This document shows, one piece after another, positions 37,501-48,637 of a DNA stretch of 64,000 nucleotides (the stretch's first letter is position 1; each line of letters opens with the position of its first letter). The stretch spans positions 6,634,001 through 6,698,000 of the forward strand of contig NC_063151.1 of assembly GCF_020921035.1 (NCBI RefSeq). Reading direction: 5' to 3'. The translations under genes were made by a program, and so were the position numbers. The notes beneath the pieces were generated by a model. It saw only the letters and a list, made by a program, of their open reading frames with translations, was not told the origin of the DNA and searched no databases. Source of the stretch: Rhodamnia argentea. Lineage: Eukaryota; Streptophyta; Magnoliopsida; Myrtales; Myrtaceae.

Positions 37501-39782
37501 TGATCTCCTACTTCCTTGATCTACTTTGTCCTCAAGCATTAACTTCCATTATTTTGCGACTGGTACTAGCTCCTCCCCCCTCCCTCTGCTTTCTGTTTTT
37601 TTGCTTTCTCTTTCTCCCCCAAAAAAAGGAGAGAGAAAAAATTAAACTGCTAATGTCATAATGTCGCATGTTGGATGTGCCAACAGGCTACTTCTGATGT
37701 TCCTCATGCTGAACTTCCCATTGGAATACGACAGTTCTTTGGCTGTGATGTACAAGATGGCAATCAATGTACTTCATTGGAGCACACTTTACCAAGATTC
37801 AATGTGCAAATTGATGGCAGTGTGAATTATGATGTCGTGATAAATCGGTGTGCTGCAGAATTGTCAAGGAATGTTGTTCGGCAGTTTGTGCAGTTGTTTT
37901 ATCAAAAAGCTCACAAACATCCTATTCCCGATAATGAAACCTCTGCTTCAACTGGAGATCAAAAACAAACCCCAAATCACAACCTAGATCGTCCTTTAGA
38001 GGAGCTTGACCCTAGGACACAAAATAGTGATGATTCTGTGCCAAGACCATCTCTGGTTTTGAACAAGCGTAATCTGAAGGGGAAATCAAGTTTGATGTTG
38101 GGGATATCAACACTTGGCTATCAAATACTCAGATATCCTCATTTTGCTGAACTTTGCTGGGTTACCTCAAAGTTGAAAGAAGGCCCTGTTGCTGACATAA
38201 GTGGATCTTGGAAGGGCTGGCCATTTAATTCTTGTATTGCTCGCCCTAGTAACATAGTGGAGAAGATGGCTGTTCCTTGTAATCCTGGCAACATCAAAAG
38301 CAAAGAAGGATCCCTTTTAGTCAGAGGGATAGCAGCAGTTGGTTTGTTGGCATACAGAGGGTTGTACACTTCAGGGAAAGAAGTTGCTTTTGAGATTCGC
38401 AGGGTTCTTGAGCTCTTAGTAGGGCAGATAAGTGTCAAGGTCCAGGCTGGGAAAGATCGATATCAGTATGTTCAACTTTTATCCCAAGTGTCGTACCTGG
38501 AAGATATTGTTAATAGTTGGGCATTTTCATTGCAAAGGTACTCATCTTTTTCACTAAAAAACTGGATTAAATTTTGAGTATGCTAGGAAGTGTTAACATG
38601 GTTTATTTTGTCTTCAGTCTGGAGGTGGATGCCCAAGTTGGACAAGCAAACCCTGTTCTCTCAACCACAGCATCTTCAGCCAATGATCTTCAACTTGAGG
38701 AACATCAGTCACCTATCTCTGGCAGGAGTTCCCCTGAAGCCAGAGTTTTGGAAGAAACTCGGCCAGATTCTGCTGCTGAAAATGTTGATCCTTCTGTGTG
38801 CAACAATGAGAATGGCGACTCTGGCCTTCATGATTTTAAAGGAAGAGTTGGTCTTTTACAGGATGACATCGTAGAAAATATTTCCTTGTTCGGAAACTCC
38901 ACTCCGAACGAACGCCTTTGTAGTTCCATTCCTGCTGGCATTTCTGTTGGTAAATCATTGCTCGAGTGCAATGAGGCGAATGCAATAAATCAGCTTGAAA
39001 GCCCTGGAGAATCTACTAATATACATGGTGTGGCTCAGTCATTCAATCATCCCTACCATTCAGTATCAGCAGATGATGTTGTGCTTTCTAAAGGTGGTGC
39101 TTGCCCTTCTGGGCAAATGGGTGGAGCCGCATATTCTGGCTCTAGCAGGGGAAAAGACCAGGTAAAGGCTCCGGCCTCAAAGGACAACAGCACTTTGTCT
39201 CCTGATGATGTCCCAGATTCCGATAAGCCATCATCAGGCAATTTTTCTTCATGCAAAAACATCAATGCTCTTGCTGACTCTATGGCTGTTTGTCTCTACC
39301 GCTGTTGCTCTGTCTGCATGAGTTCCCTCCATGATGTGATGCGAAAACTTCTCATTCATGAAGCAGGGTTTAGTAAGAACAGCTGGAATATAGAGGACAT
39401 TCATGACGTGGTTGCATCATTGTCCGTGGATCTTGTTTCAGCAGTTAGGCAAGAGTTTTCTAATGCTAGCAGTTTATTTGGTGAAATTCAGAGGAATTCG
39501 GTTCTTTGTCCGGATATAAGCACATGTGATTGCAAAAGTCCAGGGTGTAGATTGAGTGTTCCTGTGGAATGTGCATTCCACTCCACTGATGGAGGTGCAA
39601 GCGAAACAGTAAATACGGACAGATCATCTCAGTTTGGTCAGTCTGTTGAATTTGTCTTCAGAAATGGTGTGCTGATATCTACAAATCACGACAGGGATGT
39701 TGCCTGTCACTGTAAATTGGAGAGTTTGTGCCTTTCTTCTCTAGTGGAGTTGATGTTATCGTCCAAGCAGTTACCCAAGTGA
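31522..39782 (+). CDS. BRP1: ePHD and AAA-ATPase chromatin protein (BRP1/ATAD2-like)
   Basis: Six exons: 31522-33327, 33806-33946, 34080-35841, 36626-36936, 37687-38537, 38618-39782, in phase, 2011 residues (Arabidopsis At3g15120 is of similar size). The ATG at 31522 is the first after an in-frame stop at 31459. The N-terminus is basic and disordered and contains four 50-residue repeats (about 184-383). An extended PHD finger follows (CGLCGGG near 522 to HLPCARADGC), then an AAA domain with Walker A GYPGTGKT (about 802), Walker B IIFFDEID (about 860-867), sensor GATNRPD and arginine finger RRPGRFDRE. A second AAA-like domain is degenerate (GSPRSGQRH in place of Walker A), as in ATAD2. No bromodomain is seen. 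BRP1 partners the bromodomain ATPase BRAT1 and opposes silencing at methylated loci. The stop at 39780 overlaps a possible donor (GTGAGT at 39779), so the C-terminus may be spliced to 39986 onward. Confidence 0.87.
32071..32668 (+). repeat. In-frame 150-bp tandem repeat x 4
   Basis: Copies start at exactly 32071, 32221, 32371 and 32521, a constant period of 150 bp (50 codons). Each encodes PLKVKLKR, then RTFN(M/V)AGASRTRDKVLVSE, then an acidic tail GDEGNDCG. Copies differ at only a few bases each, so the expansion is recent. Copies 1-2 read KLKRKRTF and copies 3-4 KLKRERTF. The last copy diverges after GACTGTGGAGAT. Confidence 0.95.
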
Positions 39783-40782
39783 GTAGATGTTGGGGCTTGG
39801 CAGCATAGAAATGGTTTCTCTACTCTGTTCAGGGTCGAGTTGTTACGTGGGACATTAATCTACCACAATTTTGTCACAACTGAGAATCAGTTTGAAATGG
39901 TAGATTATTTTCTCGCATTGTGCTTCTCCGTAACAAGCTTCTGTCTTTCTTTGTTGATTGCGCTGCATTCTGTCATGGTTCACAGGAGCCATCGGTTGGT
40001 CCTAAGCATCTTCTTGCGATTCTGTTCCACTACCCCCACCCTCCCGGCACAACATGTCCGGTTGCAGTAACAGCAGTTACATTGTAGTGAACTACTAGTG
40101 ATTAACATTAGAACGTTGACCATTAATGCCAGCCAATCGTGCTTGTGATGGGCACTTGCTCATGCCTCGTTGACCCTTTGTATAGGTATAGACATATGAT
40201 ACAAGTGGAAAGTCTGTCGATAAGCGAATGGAGATCACAGCACTAGCACTGGTGGCATTTGATATCCCCCATAATCTTGATCGTAGCCAAAGCCGTACAT
40301 AACAATCGACAAGGCTTCCATTCAAAAGCAAAGAAAAGAAAGGAGGGCCAAAAGGATATCAACGTGGGACAAAGTTTTTCGTTCCCATGAATAACGAGGA
40401 GAGAATTGATCCACACTAATAAATTCGTCTAAACATTATTGCATATATCCCATGACCGTTAAGAAAATATGCTCGCAATTTGAATCAAACCGGTGATCTC
40501 TTGCATTTTATCTATAAGCTAATCGTCCACATCTAAACTGGAACGAATTGGAGGAACGAGCAGATATTTTTTTTTTTTAGTCTGTCTGAGGAGAACGTGA
40601 AAGCATTTTTTTTTTTTTAGTTGGAGCAGCAAAGAAGAAGATCCACAGCTGCAAAGCAAGAGCCAGGAGAAAACAATAGAAAAGAAGAAATTCCAAGCTT
40701 CATTCTGCTAAGTCCCACCACTCACAATCATCCTTTCATCTTGTGCTGAGCTCGCTCGCTCGCTCGCTCAAGGTATCCTCAA
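39783..40782. other. 3' flank of BRP1-like gene and promoter of next gene
   Basis: The first ~300 bp are probably 3' untranslated sequence of the BRP1-like gene (or a last exon, see that entry). The rest leads into the membrane-protein gene. Two T-runs (40567-40580 and 40606-40619) share the ending TTTTTTTTTTAGT. A (CTCG)n run lies just before the next start codon at 40783. Confidence 0.5.
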
Positions 40783-42296
40783 ATGCTGCATCTCCAGCTG
40801 CCGTCCCACCACCCCCACTTCCTCTCTCCCCATCTCTTCCCGCTCTCTCCCCTCCACTCAACCCTCTCTCTCTCCCCCTTTCCTCCTCCTCCTCCTCCTC
40901 CTCCCCTCTCCGCCTCCGCCTCCGCCTCCACCTCCGCCCTCCCTCGCCGCCGGCCCAGACCCCACCCATGCCTCGCCCAAGCCTCCGAACCCACCGCCGC
41001 CGAAGAGCCGCCGGAGGGTCCCATCGAGCTCCCTCCCTCGGCGCCTTCGATATTCGCGTCCACCGACGATCCCACTCCCCTCCAGGTGGCCACCAGCGTT
41101 CTTCTCACCGGAGCTATCTCTGTCTTCCTCTTCCGCTCCGTTCGGCGTCGCGCCAAGCGTGCCAAGGAACTGGTATACTTGTCACGATTCCCTTGTTGTT
41201 GCGTTTTATATTTGAACTGAATTTGGAACTAGTTGAGCTGGTCCGTTCATCGGTTGCTCCAAAGTTTCATCACCGTGGGTTTAAATGCTTCTCCTGTGAA
41301 GTTGAATATGGAAAAAGGAAAGTTCTTCCATTTGCCTTGTTACAATGCTGGATGGTTTTGCGGTTTCTCTCTAGTTGTTCGATTTCATTGAGAGATCTTT
41401 CTTGCTTGGTCCGTTTTTGAAACCGTGGCTTGCATTTTGATTGATTAGATCAGTCAATGCAGGTATAATGCAATGTGAGTACTTGTTGGTGCTTCACTTT
41501 AATGTGGTGTTGTTGTTGCTGTAGAAATTCAGGTCTTCAGGAGCAAAGAAGACACTGAAAGAGGAGGCCTTGGACAGCTTGAAAGCAATGGGGACAACCT
41601 CTATTCCTGCTAAGGCACCGCCTTCACCTGTGCAGGCACTGCTGGGTGGAATCGCTGCCGGTGTGATTGCTCTCATCCTCTACAAGTTCACCACCACCAT
41701 CGAGGCGGCCCTCAACCGGCAGACGCTTTCCGATAATTTCTCCGTAAGTCCTCCAATCTTTAAGCTTCTCAGCCCTGTTACGCCCATTCTGATTCGACAA
41801 TGATAATTGAGGAAGTTGAACTGTGACAGCTGGATGTTTGAGAAAACTCAGATTTGTGACTAGACCGAGAATAAACATCGTGCCTTCCCATTTCTCACTG
41901 TTTTAAGCTTCTCTTTTGCAGGTGAGGCAGATATCGATAACCATAAGGTTGACCAACCGTTTTTCTCAGCTTGTAGCACTGATTCTTTAAGCCTCATGCT
42001 CTGTGGTCAGTTTTATCTGGAGGTGGCACACAAGGCTTGCGCACTCACATTCATCGTCTCGTGTTTGCAGGACAATTGTGAATGGGTTATGCTACCTGGC
42101 GACATTCGCATTCGGCATCAACTCCATCGGTCTATTCCTGTATTCTGGTCAGCTTGCCATAAACTCCTTCACAGAAGGATCTTCAAGCAGACAAATCAAC
42201 GAAAGTGACGGCCAATTAACGTCACCGGAGAGTCTTATGGATACTCCTAAAACAAATGACAGCCAAGACAATGATAAAACGGATAGTACACAGTGA
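40783..42296 (+). CDS. Plastid-type DUF3082-like membrane protein
   Basis: Four exons: 40783-41172, 41525-41743, 41922-41947, 42071-42296, GT-AG and in phase, 286 residues. The first ~70 residues are rich in Ser, Pro, Leu and Arg with no acidic residues, typical of a chloroplast transit peptide. Three hydrophobic segments follow: LQVATSVLLTGAISVFLF (about 100-117), ALLGGIAAGVIALILY (about 168-183) and GLCYLATFAFGINSIGLFLY (about 215-234). The C-terminal ~45 residues are polar and disordered. The architecture and the FGINSIGLFLYSGQL segment match the DUF3082 family, found in plants and cyanobacteria and represented in Arabidopsis by At3g15110; its biochemical role is unknown. The 26-bp third exon is very short but needed to keep phase. 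The gene lies 1.0 kb downstream of the BRP1-like gene on the same strand. Confidence 0.85.
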
Positions 42297-43069
42297 CAGA
42301 AGATAAGTATTGTTACTTATGCTGGGATCTATTTAAAGTGATTTTTTTACCTCAGTCTGCTATATATGTTTCTACTTTGAAATGCTAATCTTCTATTCAG
42401 AAAAGATGTCAACCTTATATACGTGGCTATTGCACGCTTTTGGGCTATCCATAATAGTGCTGCATATTAATAGTTTAATCAGTTGATTTATATACCAAAG
42501 TTCAGGAGATGATCTGCATATATCCATCTGCTAAGATTTTCAGTCGAATGTAGTTTTGGCAATGTTTCTTCGTTTGGAGAAGACAGCTGTTTTATTATGC
42601 GTATTCCTGCGGTCATGGACTTGCTTCATGCCTTCTCTCCACAAAGTTCAATACCATCATTGTATGGGTTGACACTTTACAAAAATTCATTTCACAGATG
42701 TTCTTCAGAATTTTGAGTAAAAAATGCCTGCTTTTCGTCTTAATATACTTGTTTATTATGTGAATAATCATACGGTTTTAGAGCTGAAATCTTTACATAT
42801 GTTACACAAAGCACAATGGATGAATCGTGGCAGAAGTTCTGAGAGGATGCATTGTTTTCAAGTGCACACAAATGTAAGAAAGATCATCTTTTGTGCAGTC
42901 TTATGCGACATAGATGAGCAAATTCATGCATGTAGTTTGACCATATATCCCTAAATGATCACAGCAAAGTAATCTAAAAGGAATCGGAGTGGCTGTATGA
43001 ATAGGAACGCTTGCAGAATGGAGCAATTATGAACTGATAAAAGCGGATGGAAAGAGTTAAGCACCAGAA
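42297..43069. other. 3' flank, no further gene seen
   Basis: AT-rich sequence following the membrane-protein gene, probably its 3' untranslated region and spacer. The 76-codon frame at 42724-42954 has no recognisable motif. Confidence 0.5.
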
Positions 43070-43315
43070 CTAGAGAACCCTTGAACATACTGTTAACTCT
43101 TTGAGCTTGCCGGTACAAACCAGCTCTCCGGCGAGGACTTTCTCGCCAAACAGCAAAACCGCCTCTTTCACGGACTTGAACGGTGCCCTCTGATCAATTT
43201 TGACCCCCTCACCATCACATTCAAGCCTTCCATGATCTCCTGATTGAGAGGAAGTATCAGAGGGACTTGGATTTGGAAAGAGGAAGGGACGCTTGGGATT
43301 CTCAGCCCAAACCAA
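43070..43315 (-). pseudogene. WEB-family first-exon fragment
   Basis: On the minus strand the frame contains KIDQRAPFKSVKEAVLLFG followed by EKVLAGELVCTGKLKEL. This matches the conserved N-terminal block of plant WEB-family (WEAK CHLOROPLAST MOVEMENT UNDER BLUE LIGHT) coiled-coil proteins, which normally reads IDTRAPFxSVKEAVxLFGE. A donor-like GTATGT follows the Leu-Thr after that block, but no coiled-coil exon lies in the next 1 kb. The frame has no ATG: an in-frame TGA stands upstream and the first usable codon is TTG. I read it as an isolated first-exon relic. A functional gene would need a distant start and lost downstream exons. Confidence 0.5.
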
Positions 43316-44474
43316 GTGAATTCACAGAGCTTCATTTCTCTCTTGCTTTCCTGGGCTTTGCTCCTAGGTTGGGTGGGATATTTCTTGCTGTTTCTTTTAT
43401 CAAAACATCTGCAGTCTGAGATGCTTGTCCAAATCAGCTAATGGAGACCAAGAATTAATCCATACACCTCCTAGCTCTCTTACTCTACCGTTTGCAGAGC
43501 CTAGTTATGAAATATGATGATCTGGTGACTGTTAAATTCAGTGATGAAGTCCAACGATGTCGTGAGAGAGATGAGTGATCCTTGTAAAAGTGGTTAAATT
43601 CATGTTGGGAGTCTGCAGAGTCACTATCATCGTCAACAAAGCTCAAGGTGCATACTGTAGAGCTCGGAGTCCCTCTATCTGGAAGTATGCCATGTTCTGT
43701 TATGGCATTTCAAACGCTAAATCACGTTCCTATTTAGTAACTACAAATTTTCAAGGGTTCATTCACTTTCATCACATGCCCGCGAGAACATTAATCTACA
43801 GAAGTCCTTAAACAGAGTCGACGATTGTCTCCAGCAGCTCTCTGATCTGTCTTAGGGTTGATCCCTCTATCGTACTCTGCTAATCATGAACATGTTGTTA
43901 TAGTGTCATGAAACGATTCAATCACTTGGACAAACGGTTATTCGAGAATTGTGGGAGCTCCAATCGTTTCCTAGCAGAAAAACATGTCTTGTCTCCGACA
44001 ACACTGGCAACACAAAAATGAAATAAATTTTCAATTACTCTTTGCACCTCACCTACTATGTTAGTGGCATTCGGCAAGAAGCGCTCCCAAAGACGCTTGG
44101 TGACAAAAAGTGCTCCAAAGCTAAAAGTCTCGCTGACCGAACACGGGGGAAAGAAAAGCGAACAATTCTCTGCTCCGGAAAGGCTGAGATTTCCTGCGTA
44201 GGTTTTCTTCGTTGGAAATTGATGGACAAGGAATCTATACACCTAATTTTCAGAACTCAAACTTCAAAGCCAAACCACAAGAAAAACAGGGGAAGAAAAG
44301 GACAGAACACGAAAGCAGATCCCACTGATTTAATTAGTCTTTTGAATCTCTTTACAGCTATGCACACTTTTACATGCAAAGATATGGCTAACAGCCCCAA
44401 TCCTTGTACCATCACAAACCAGCGACATAAAAAAGAAAACAGTAAACAGTCCAGTCTTACTTTTTGAAGCTTTG

Positions 44475-44509
44475 CAATACCCTATTTTTTTTTTTTTTTC
44501 AATACCCTA
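44475..44509 (-). mobile_element. Poly(A)-only insertion with 10-bp duplication
   Basis: CAATACCCTA at 44475-44484 is repeated at 44500-44509 with only 15 T between. Read on the minus strand this is an A-tail flanked by a target-site duplication, as left by extreme 5' truncation of a retroposon. Confidence 0.5.
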
Positions 44510-45035
44510 ATTTTGTTATCCAGAAAAGCGCAATTTTTTTTTAATGAGATTAAAGAACAGGGGCCATCAATCTGATTCATCCTTTTAGCCCAGAAAAAGA
44601 CATCACGACGATTCTGGATTGTCAGTGCCAACACGTGCACTTCTGCGAGAAAATCTGGATGCTGCAGCACTATGGGCTGTTGCTTGCTGGATAGGGTTTC
44701 ATCTTTACAGGACCACTCGCTGGATTTATCTAAGATCGTGAACTAGCGATGTCCTCCTCTGTTTTGCTGTCCAAATGCACCTGGTGATTCCGGGCTTATG
44801 GTAAACATATCCAAAAGACCATCCAGAGGACTAAAGTTCAGGAGACATGTCTTTCATCTCCATCTCACCCGGACTATTTCGAATACCACTAGTGTATTTC
44901 CTGCCAATTATGCGAGCCCCCCAATACATATAGGCGGTGAGAACCAAAGAGTTCCCGACGACAATGATTAGTGTTCATTATGCCGGGGATCAAACGAATA
45001 CACAGATGAGATGGGCGCAAGCTTCTTGCTGTTCA

Positions 45036-45087
45036 AACATTTCTTTTTTTTTTTTTTTTTTTGGGGTCAAAATTCTAACATTTCTTT
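45036..45087 (-). mobile_element. Poly(A)-tail micro-insertion with 11-bp duplication
   Basis: AACATTTCTTT at 45036-45046 recurs at 45077-45087. Between them, read on the minus strand, is only AGAATTTTGACCCC followed by an A-run. It looks like the last few bases and tail of a retroposon. Confidence 0.55.
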
Positions 45088-46071
45088 GAGAATGACAATC
45101 TTGCACCTATTCCAGATACAATAAAAGGCCAAAGAGGAGCATCTCATTCTCAATTATTGACCCATCTTTAGACCAATGCACAAGCACAATCCTGTACTCC
45201 ACACCTGCTTTTTTGTACCCTTTCTCTTTTGTTTTGATCTTAAACTATTCTTCACTTTGCGTGCTTGTCCTTTCACCTCAAAGAGAAGGGAGGAAAAAAG
45301 CAGAGACTTGGCAGAGGAAAATTCGACAATGAGAAACCCTTTGGGCTTAAGAGCCTGGAAAGGAAGAGGCTTTTCTTTAGATGGTCCACCAGGCCCCTGC
45401 GGGATTTGAAGAACCAGAGGACCTAAGCGGCTTTAGAAAAAATCCCTTTTACTGTTACATTTTCATCTTTCATCTCATCATCCAACGGCCTCAAATTGAC
45501 CCATCTTCATCTTCGCTGCTAAATGGTCCCGCCAGAGACTCTCAGACAACCTTTAACGGTTGGCTCGACATGCGCATTTTATGACAACTAGACATGAACC
45601 AAAGAAACAGAACAGAAGAACATCACACCATAGACAGGCACAACACATCTCTCGAGTCTCTCTTACCTTTCGCTACTCCATTCATTCACCAAAACTCACA
45701 TGGATAGCTTTGGCTGCATCGATCAATCCAACCGCAAAGCAGAAGTTGACACTTGAACCGCAAGGGCATTGGCACCAAACATGTGACATGCGGCTTGAAA
45801 AGCAAAGCAGCGTCGTGGAAATTTATAATCCGGTGGAATTGAGAGAATGAAGGAAAATGAAGATCATTTAAATAGACCCACCAGATAAAAATTTACACAG
45901 AAGCTACAGCAGTGAAATAACCTGCGAAAAGACTAGACTTTTAAAGCTAAACCCCATTTCACAAACTTTCTTCAACCAACGGAAAACAGAGGGACCAAAA
46001 GTTAAAAAAGAATTCACTAACTCCCATAGTTTCTAGCAGAATTACCTATACAACCATCGATCAAGCCGGTT

Positions 46072-48354
46072 TCAGAATCCGACCCCAGCCGCCTTGACCC
46101 CGTGCGTAGCCGGGCGATGCGGCTCGAGCTTCCTGTTCTTCCAAAAGCAAGCATCCGGCGCGAGCTTGGTGGCCGACTGCATAGGCTCAGACTTGCATCT
46201 CGTGAGGACAAACGGCTCACGAGCCTTGGCGCTCTCCAGCTTCTGCTCGATCATCGTGGCCATCGACTCGGCGCCGGTGGCTCGAGCCGCGGCTCTCGGC
46301 GGCAGGGAACAGGAGTTCCTCCGCGGCTGCTGCAGAATGTGGGCTTGCTGAGCCGTGAGAGCCGAAGCAGAGCGCTTGGATTCCGCATTGCCCGCCCTTT
46401 TCTTCGGCTCGTCCTTGCCCCCGTCGGTCTTGACGGGGATCTTGCCGACCTGCCTTTCCGGCAGCCATCGGATGAAGTCCGTACTGCAGACCCATGTTTC
46501 CTTGGAGACCTCCATAGAGAGCTTGGGCTCGCACATCATCAAGAGCAAGCAATCCGGCAGAACTGACTTCTGTTGACTTCCCTCTCTCTCCGTCGACTTC
46601 ACCTGCTTCCCCTCGGGCCATGGCGGCTTCAGGCCATTGGATTCGGATCTCTCGTGCGGGGGGACGGTCACTTGGGCTTCTGGGTCTACTAGGCCAACGG
46701 CCTCCTCTGTTGGAGCTACAAGTTCAACGTGAAACCGTGACTCTATTTCATGGTCTTCATCTCCTCCCGATTCTTGATTTAGCTGTGCGGACAAAACATC
46801 ATTATCATGATCTCCATCATCTGATTCAACTCCATGCTCATGGTGGGCTTCGCCTTCTTCAGTGTAGGTGTGATCTTGTACTGAAAGCTGCAAGTTTTCT
46901 CCGTCTGCGACTGCAAAACACCTTACCTCTGTTTCTTGCGTTGTCACTACCTGACTAGTCACCTCCATTAACTCCTTCACCTCACCTCCTTCTTCCTCTA
47001 GCACTAGCACCTCCTTGACTTCTTCTTCGTCTTCTTCTTCCATGATCTTCTGGTCTAGTTGTTCCTCTAGCACATTGACCTCCTGGTTCACTTCTTCTTG
47101 GTCGTACTCCCCTCTTTCCTCCACAGTCAAACTCGACTCTCCGAGAAGTCTACTCTCCCAGCTAGCTTCAGCAGAAATCCACTTCTCACTCACTTCCTCT
47201 TCTTTATCGTCATCCATTTCATGCTCGACTTCACCACCTTTCTTCACTTCAACTCCCTCATTTTCGCAACCACTCGCGACAAAATTCTCACTCTGATTCT
47301 CATCTTCATCATTACCGTCCACTACAACCGGAGGAGCCTCACAGAACCTGCTAGCAAGAGCAGCCATTTTCACGGGATCAGATCTACACCTCATGAGCAA
47401 GAGCGCATTCTTGGGTGGAATACTAACGCTCGCTCTGCCTCCTCCATCGTCTTCCTCAACTTCACTTCTTTCTCTGCATATTTCTTCTTCATTAAACTCG
47501 ATCCCCTCAAATGCCCTCCTCCTGTAACTCCCACTCCCCTCCGCTGCATCCGCAGCCGCAGCTGCCGCTGTCCTCTCTTCATCTCCAACAATTATCTCCA
47601 CTTCTCTGCCTCTACCCTCTCCTTCCTGCAACGCCACGAGCCACCTTGCAATCACAGCTCCACAGGAACTACTGTTGTGATTGCCCGAATGGCCATTCTC
47701 GCCATTGTTAGCCCCTCCCTCTGTCTTCTCTTCCTTGGACATGCATGACGATCTGCACGGCAAGAAGCAGTTCCAATCCGACCCGAAGGTCCTCAAGGCC
47801 TCGCAGATCGTCACGGGGAAGTGGACCCACCTCTGGTTTCTGTGAGGCAAGCATTCTTGATTGTTGCCCTGCTGGTTCTGGAAGTAGAAGCTCTGCGTTG
47901 CCTCCGTGCTTGGCGCACCATTACTGATCTCGAGCTTCCTGAAACTGACTTCTCCACCTCCACCACCGCGCTTCGAGCGAGCCCTCAGCTTCTTGCCCTG
48001 CTTCTTGGTCTTGACCCTCACTTGCCCAATGCAGGTCACCTTGGGAGACGACGGCTCTGGGTTCTCGAAAGCGGACCCACGTTTCTTGCCATTCGTGGGG
48101 AACATCGGCGAAGCTTGGCCTGCGCCTTTTAAGCTGCCGTTGCTTCTGAGCCTCCTGCTCAGAGAGGAGGAGAGCGAGATCTGGGGGGTCTGGTGGTCTC
48201 TGGCTCGACCTGGGCTGAGGATGGATTTGGAGATCTTCATGGAAGAAGAAGACGAGAGCCGAGACGTGAAGCAAATAAAGAGCTCGCCAGTGGTGTTGCT
48301 GCCGCCGCTGCTGCTATTGATGCTAGTCGTGCGATGGGGTCTATCTGAGTCCAT
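46072..48354 (-). CDS. Protamine-P1-like disordered protein, intronless
   Basis: A single 760-codon frame on the minus strand. The N-terminus is Ser/Arg-rich, with a strongly basic run (KTKKQGKKLRARSKRGGGG, about residues 114-132). The middle is a long acidic Glu/Val/Asp-rich region. Short conserved blocks match plant proteins annotated as 'protamine P1 family' (for example At2g37100): NALLLMRCRSDPVKMAAL, DCLLLMMCEPKLSMEVSKET followed by WVCSTDFIRWLPER, and FVLTRCKSEPM. The repeated (L/V)(L/T)(M/T)RC(R/K)S(D/E)P pattern occurs twice. The molecular role is unknown; the name reflects composition, not sperm protamines. The leader just upstream carries a GA/CT repeat. The ATG at 48354 is the first in frame and precedes the Ser-rich block. 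Long frames on the opposite strand are composition shadows. Confidence 0.82.
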   Translation of the reverse strand: MDSDRPHRTTSINSSSGGSNTTGELFICFTSRLSSSSSMKISKSILSPGRARDHQTPQISLSSSLSRRLRSNGSLKGAGQASPMFPTNGKKRGSAFENPEPSSPKVTCIGQVRVKTKKQGKKLRARSKRGGGGGEVSFRKLEISNGAPSTEATQSFYFQNQQGNNQECLPHRNQRWVHFPVTICEALRTFGSDWNCFLPCRSSCMSKEEKTEGGANNGENGHSGNHNSSSCGAVIARWLVALQEGEGRGREVEIIVGDEERTAAAAAADAAEGSGSYRRRAFEGIEFNEEEICRERSEVEEDDGGGRASVSIPPKNALLLMRCRSDPVKMAALASRFCEAPPVVVDGNDEDENQSENFVASGCENEGVEVKKGGEVEHEMDDDKEEEVSEKWISAEASWESRLLGESSLTVEERGEYDQEEVNQEVNVLEEQLDQKIMEEEDEEEVKEVLVLEEEGGEVKELMEVTSQVVTTQETEVRCFAVADGENLQLSVQDHTYTEEGEAHHEHGVESDDGDHDNDVLSAQLNQESGGDEDHEIESRFHVELVAPTEEAVGLVDPEAQVTVPPHERSESNGLKPPWPEGKQVKSTEREGSQQKSVLPDCLLLMMCEPKLSMEVSKETWVCSTDFIRWLPERQVGKIPVKTDGGKDEPKKRAGNAESKRSASALTAQQAHILQQPRRNSCSLPPRAAARATGAESMATMIEQKLESAKAREPFVLTRCKSEPMQSATKLAPDACFWKNRKLEPHRPATHGVKAAGVGF

Positions 48355-48555
48355 CTCGCTCTGTTTTTCTTGCTCTCTCTTGTTTCACCTTGATTTGACC
48401 ATTGTTGGGAGGGTGAAAGATTTGACCGGGCGTGATAGGGGGTGCTTGGGATCTTTTGCTTGGAGGGTGAAAATGAAAAAGATCATTCAATCATTCGTGG
48501 AGGAGGGGAGTGGAGAGATGGAGGACCTGATTGTGGTAATGGGGGTGAAAGTTGC

Positions 48556-48591
48556 GAGAGAGAGAGAGAGACTGCAGAGGGGAGGGATTGA

Positions 48592-48626
<35 letters not shown>

Positions 48627-48637
48627 TGTGTGTGTGT
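48556..48637. repeat. (GA)n and (GT)n microsatellites
   Basis: GA runs at about 48556-48571 and 48594-48624, followed by GT repeats to about 48637. They lie 200-280 bp upstream of the minus-strand protamine-P1-like gene, where they would be CT/AC repeats in its leader or promoter. Confidence 0.9.

Larger units (their letters stand above)
43316..46071. other. Gene-poor spacer with decayed fragments
   Basis: No intact gene is supported. On the minus strand at about 44850-44972 a frame reads VVGNSLVLTAYMYWGAR then a polar tail to a stop, like the last exon of a membrane transporter, but it has an in-frame stop just upstream, no acceptor site and an apparent one-base frameshift. Two micro-insertions (44475-44509 and 45036-45087) also lie here. 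Confidence 0.45.

Noticed and set aside
40743-41420. 225-codon frame overlapping the membrane-protein first exon
   Set aside because: The frame starting at 40783 continues through matching splice sites into three conserved exons; this one does not.
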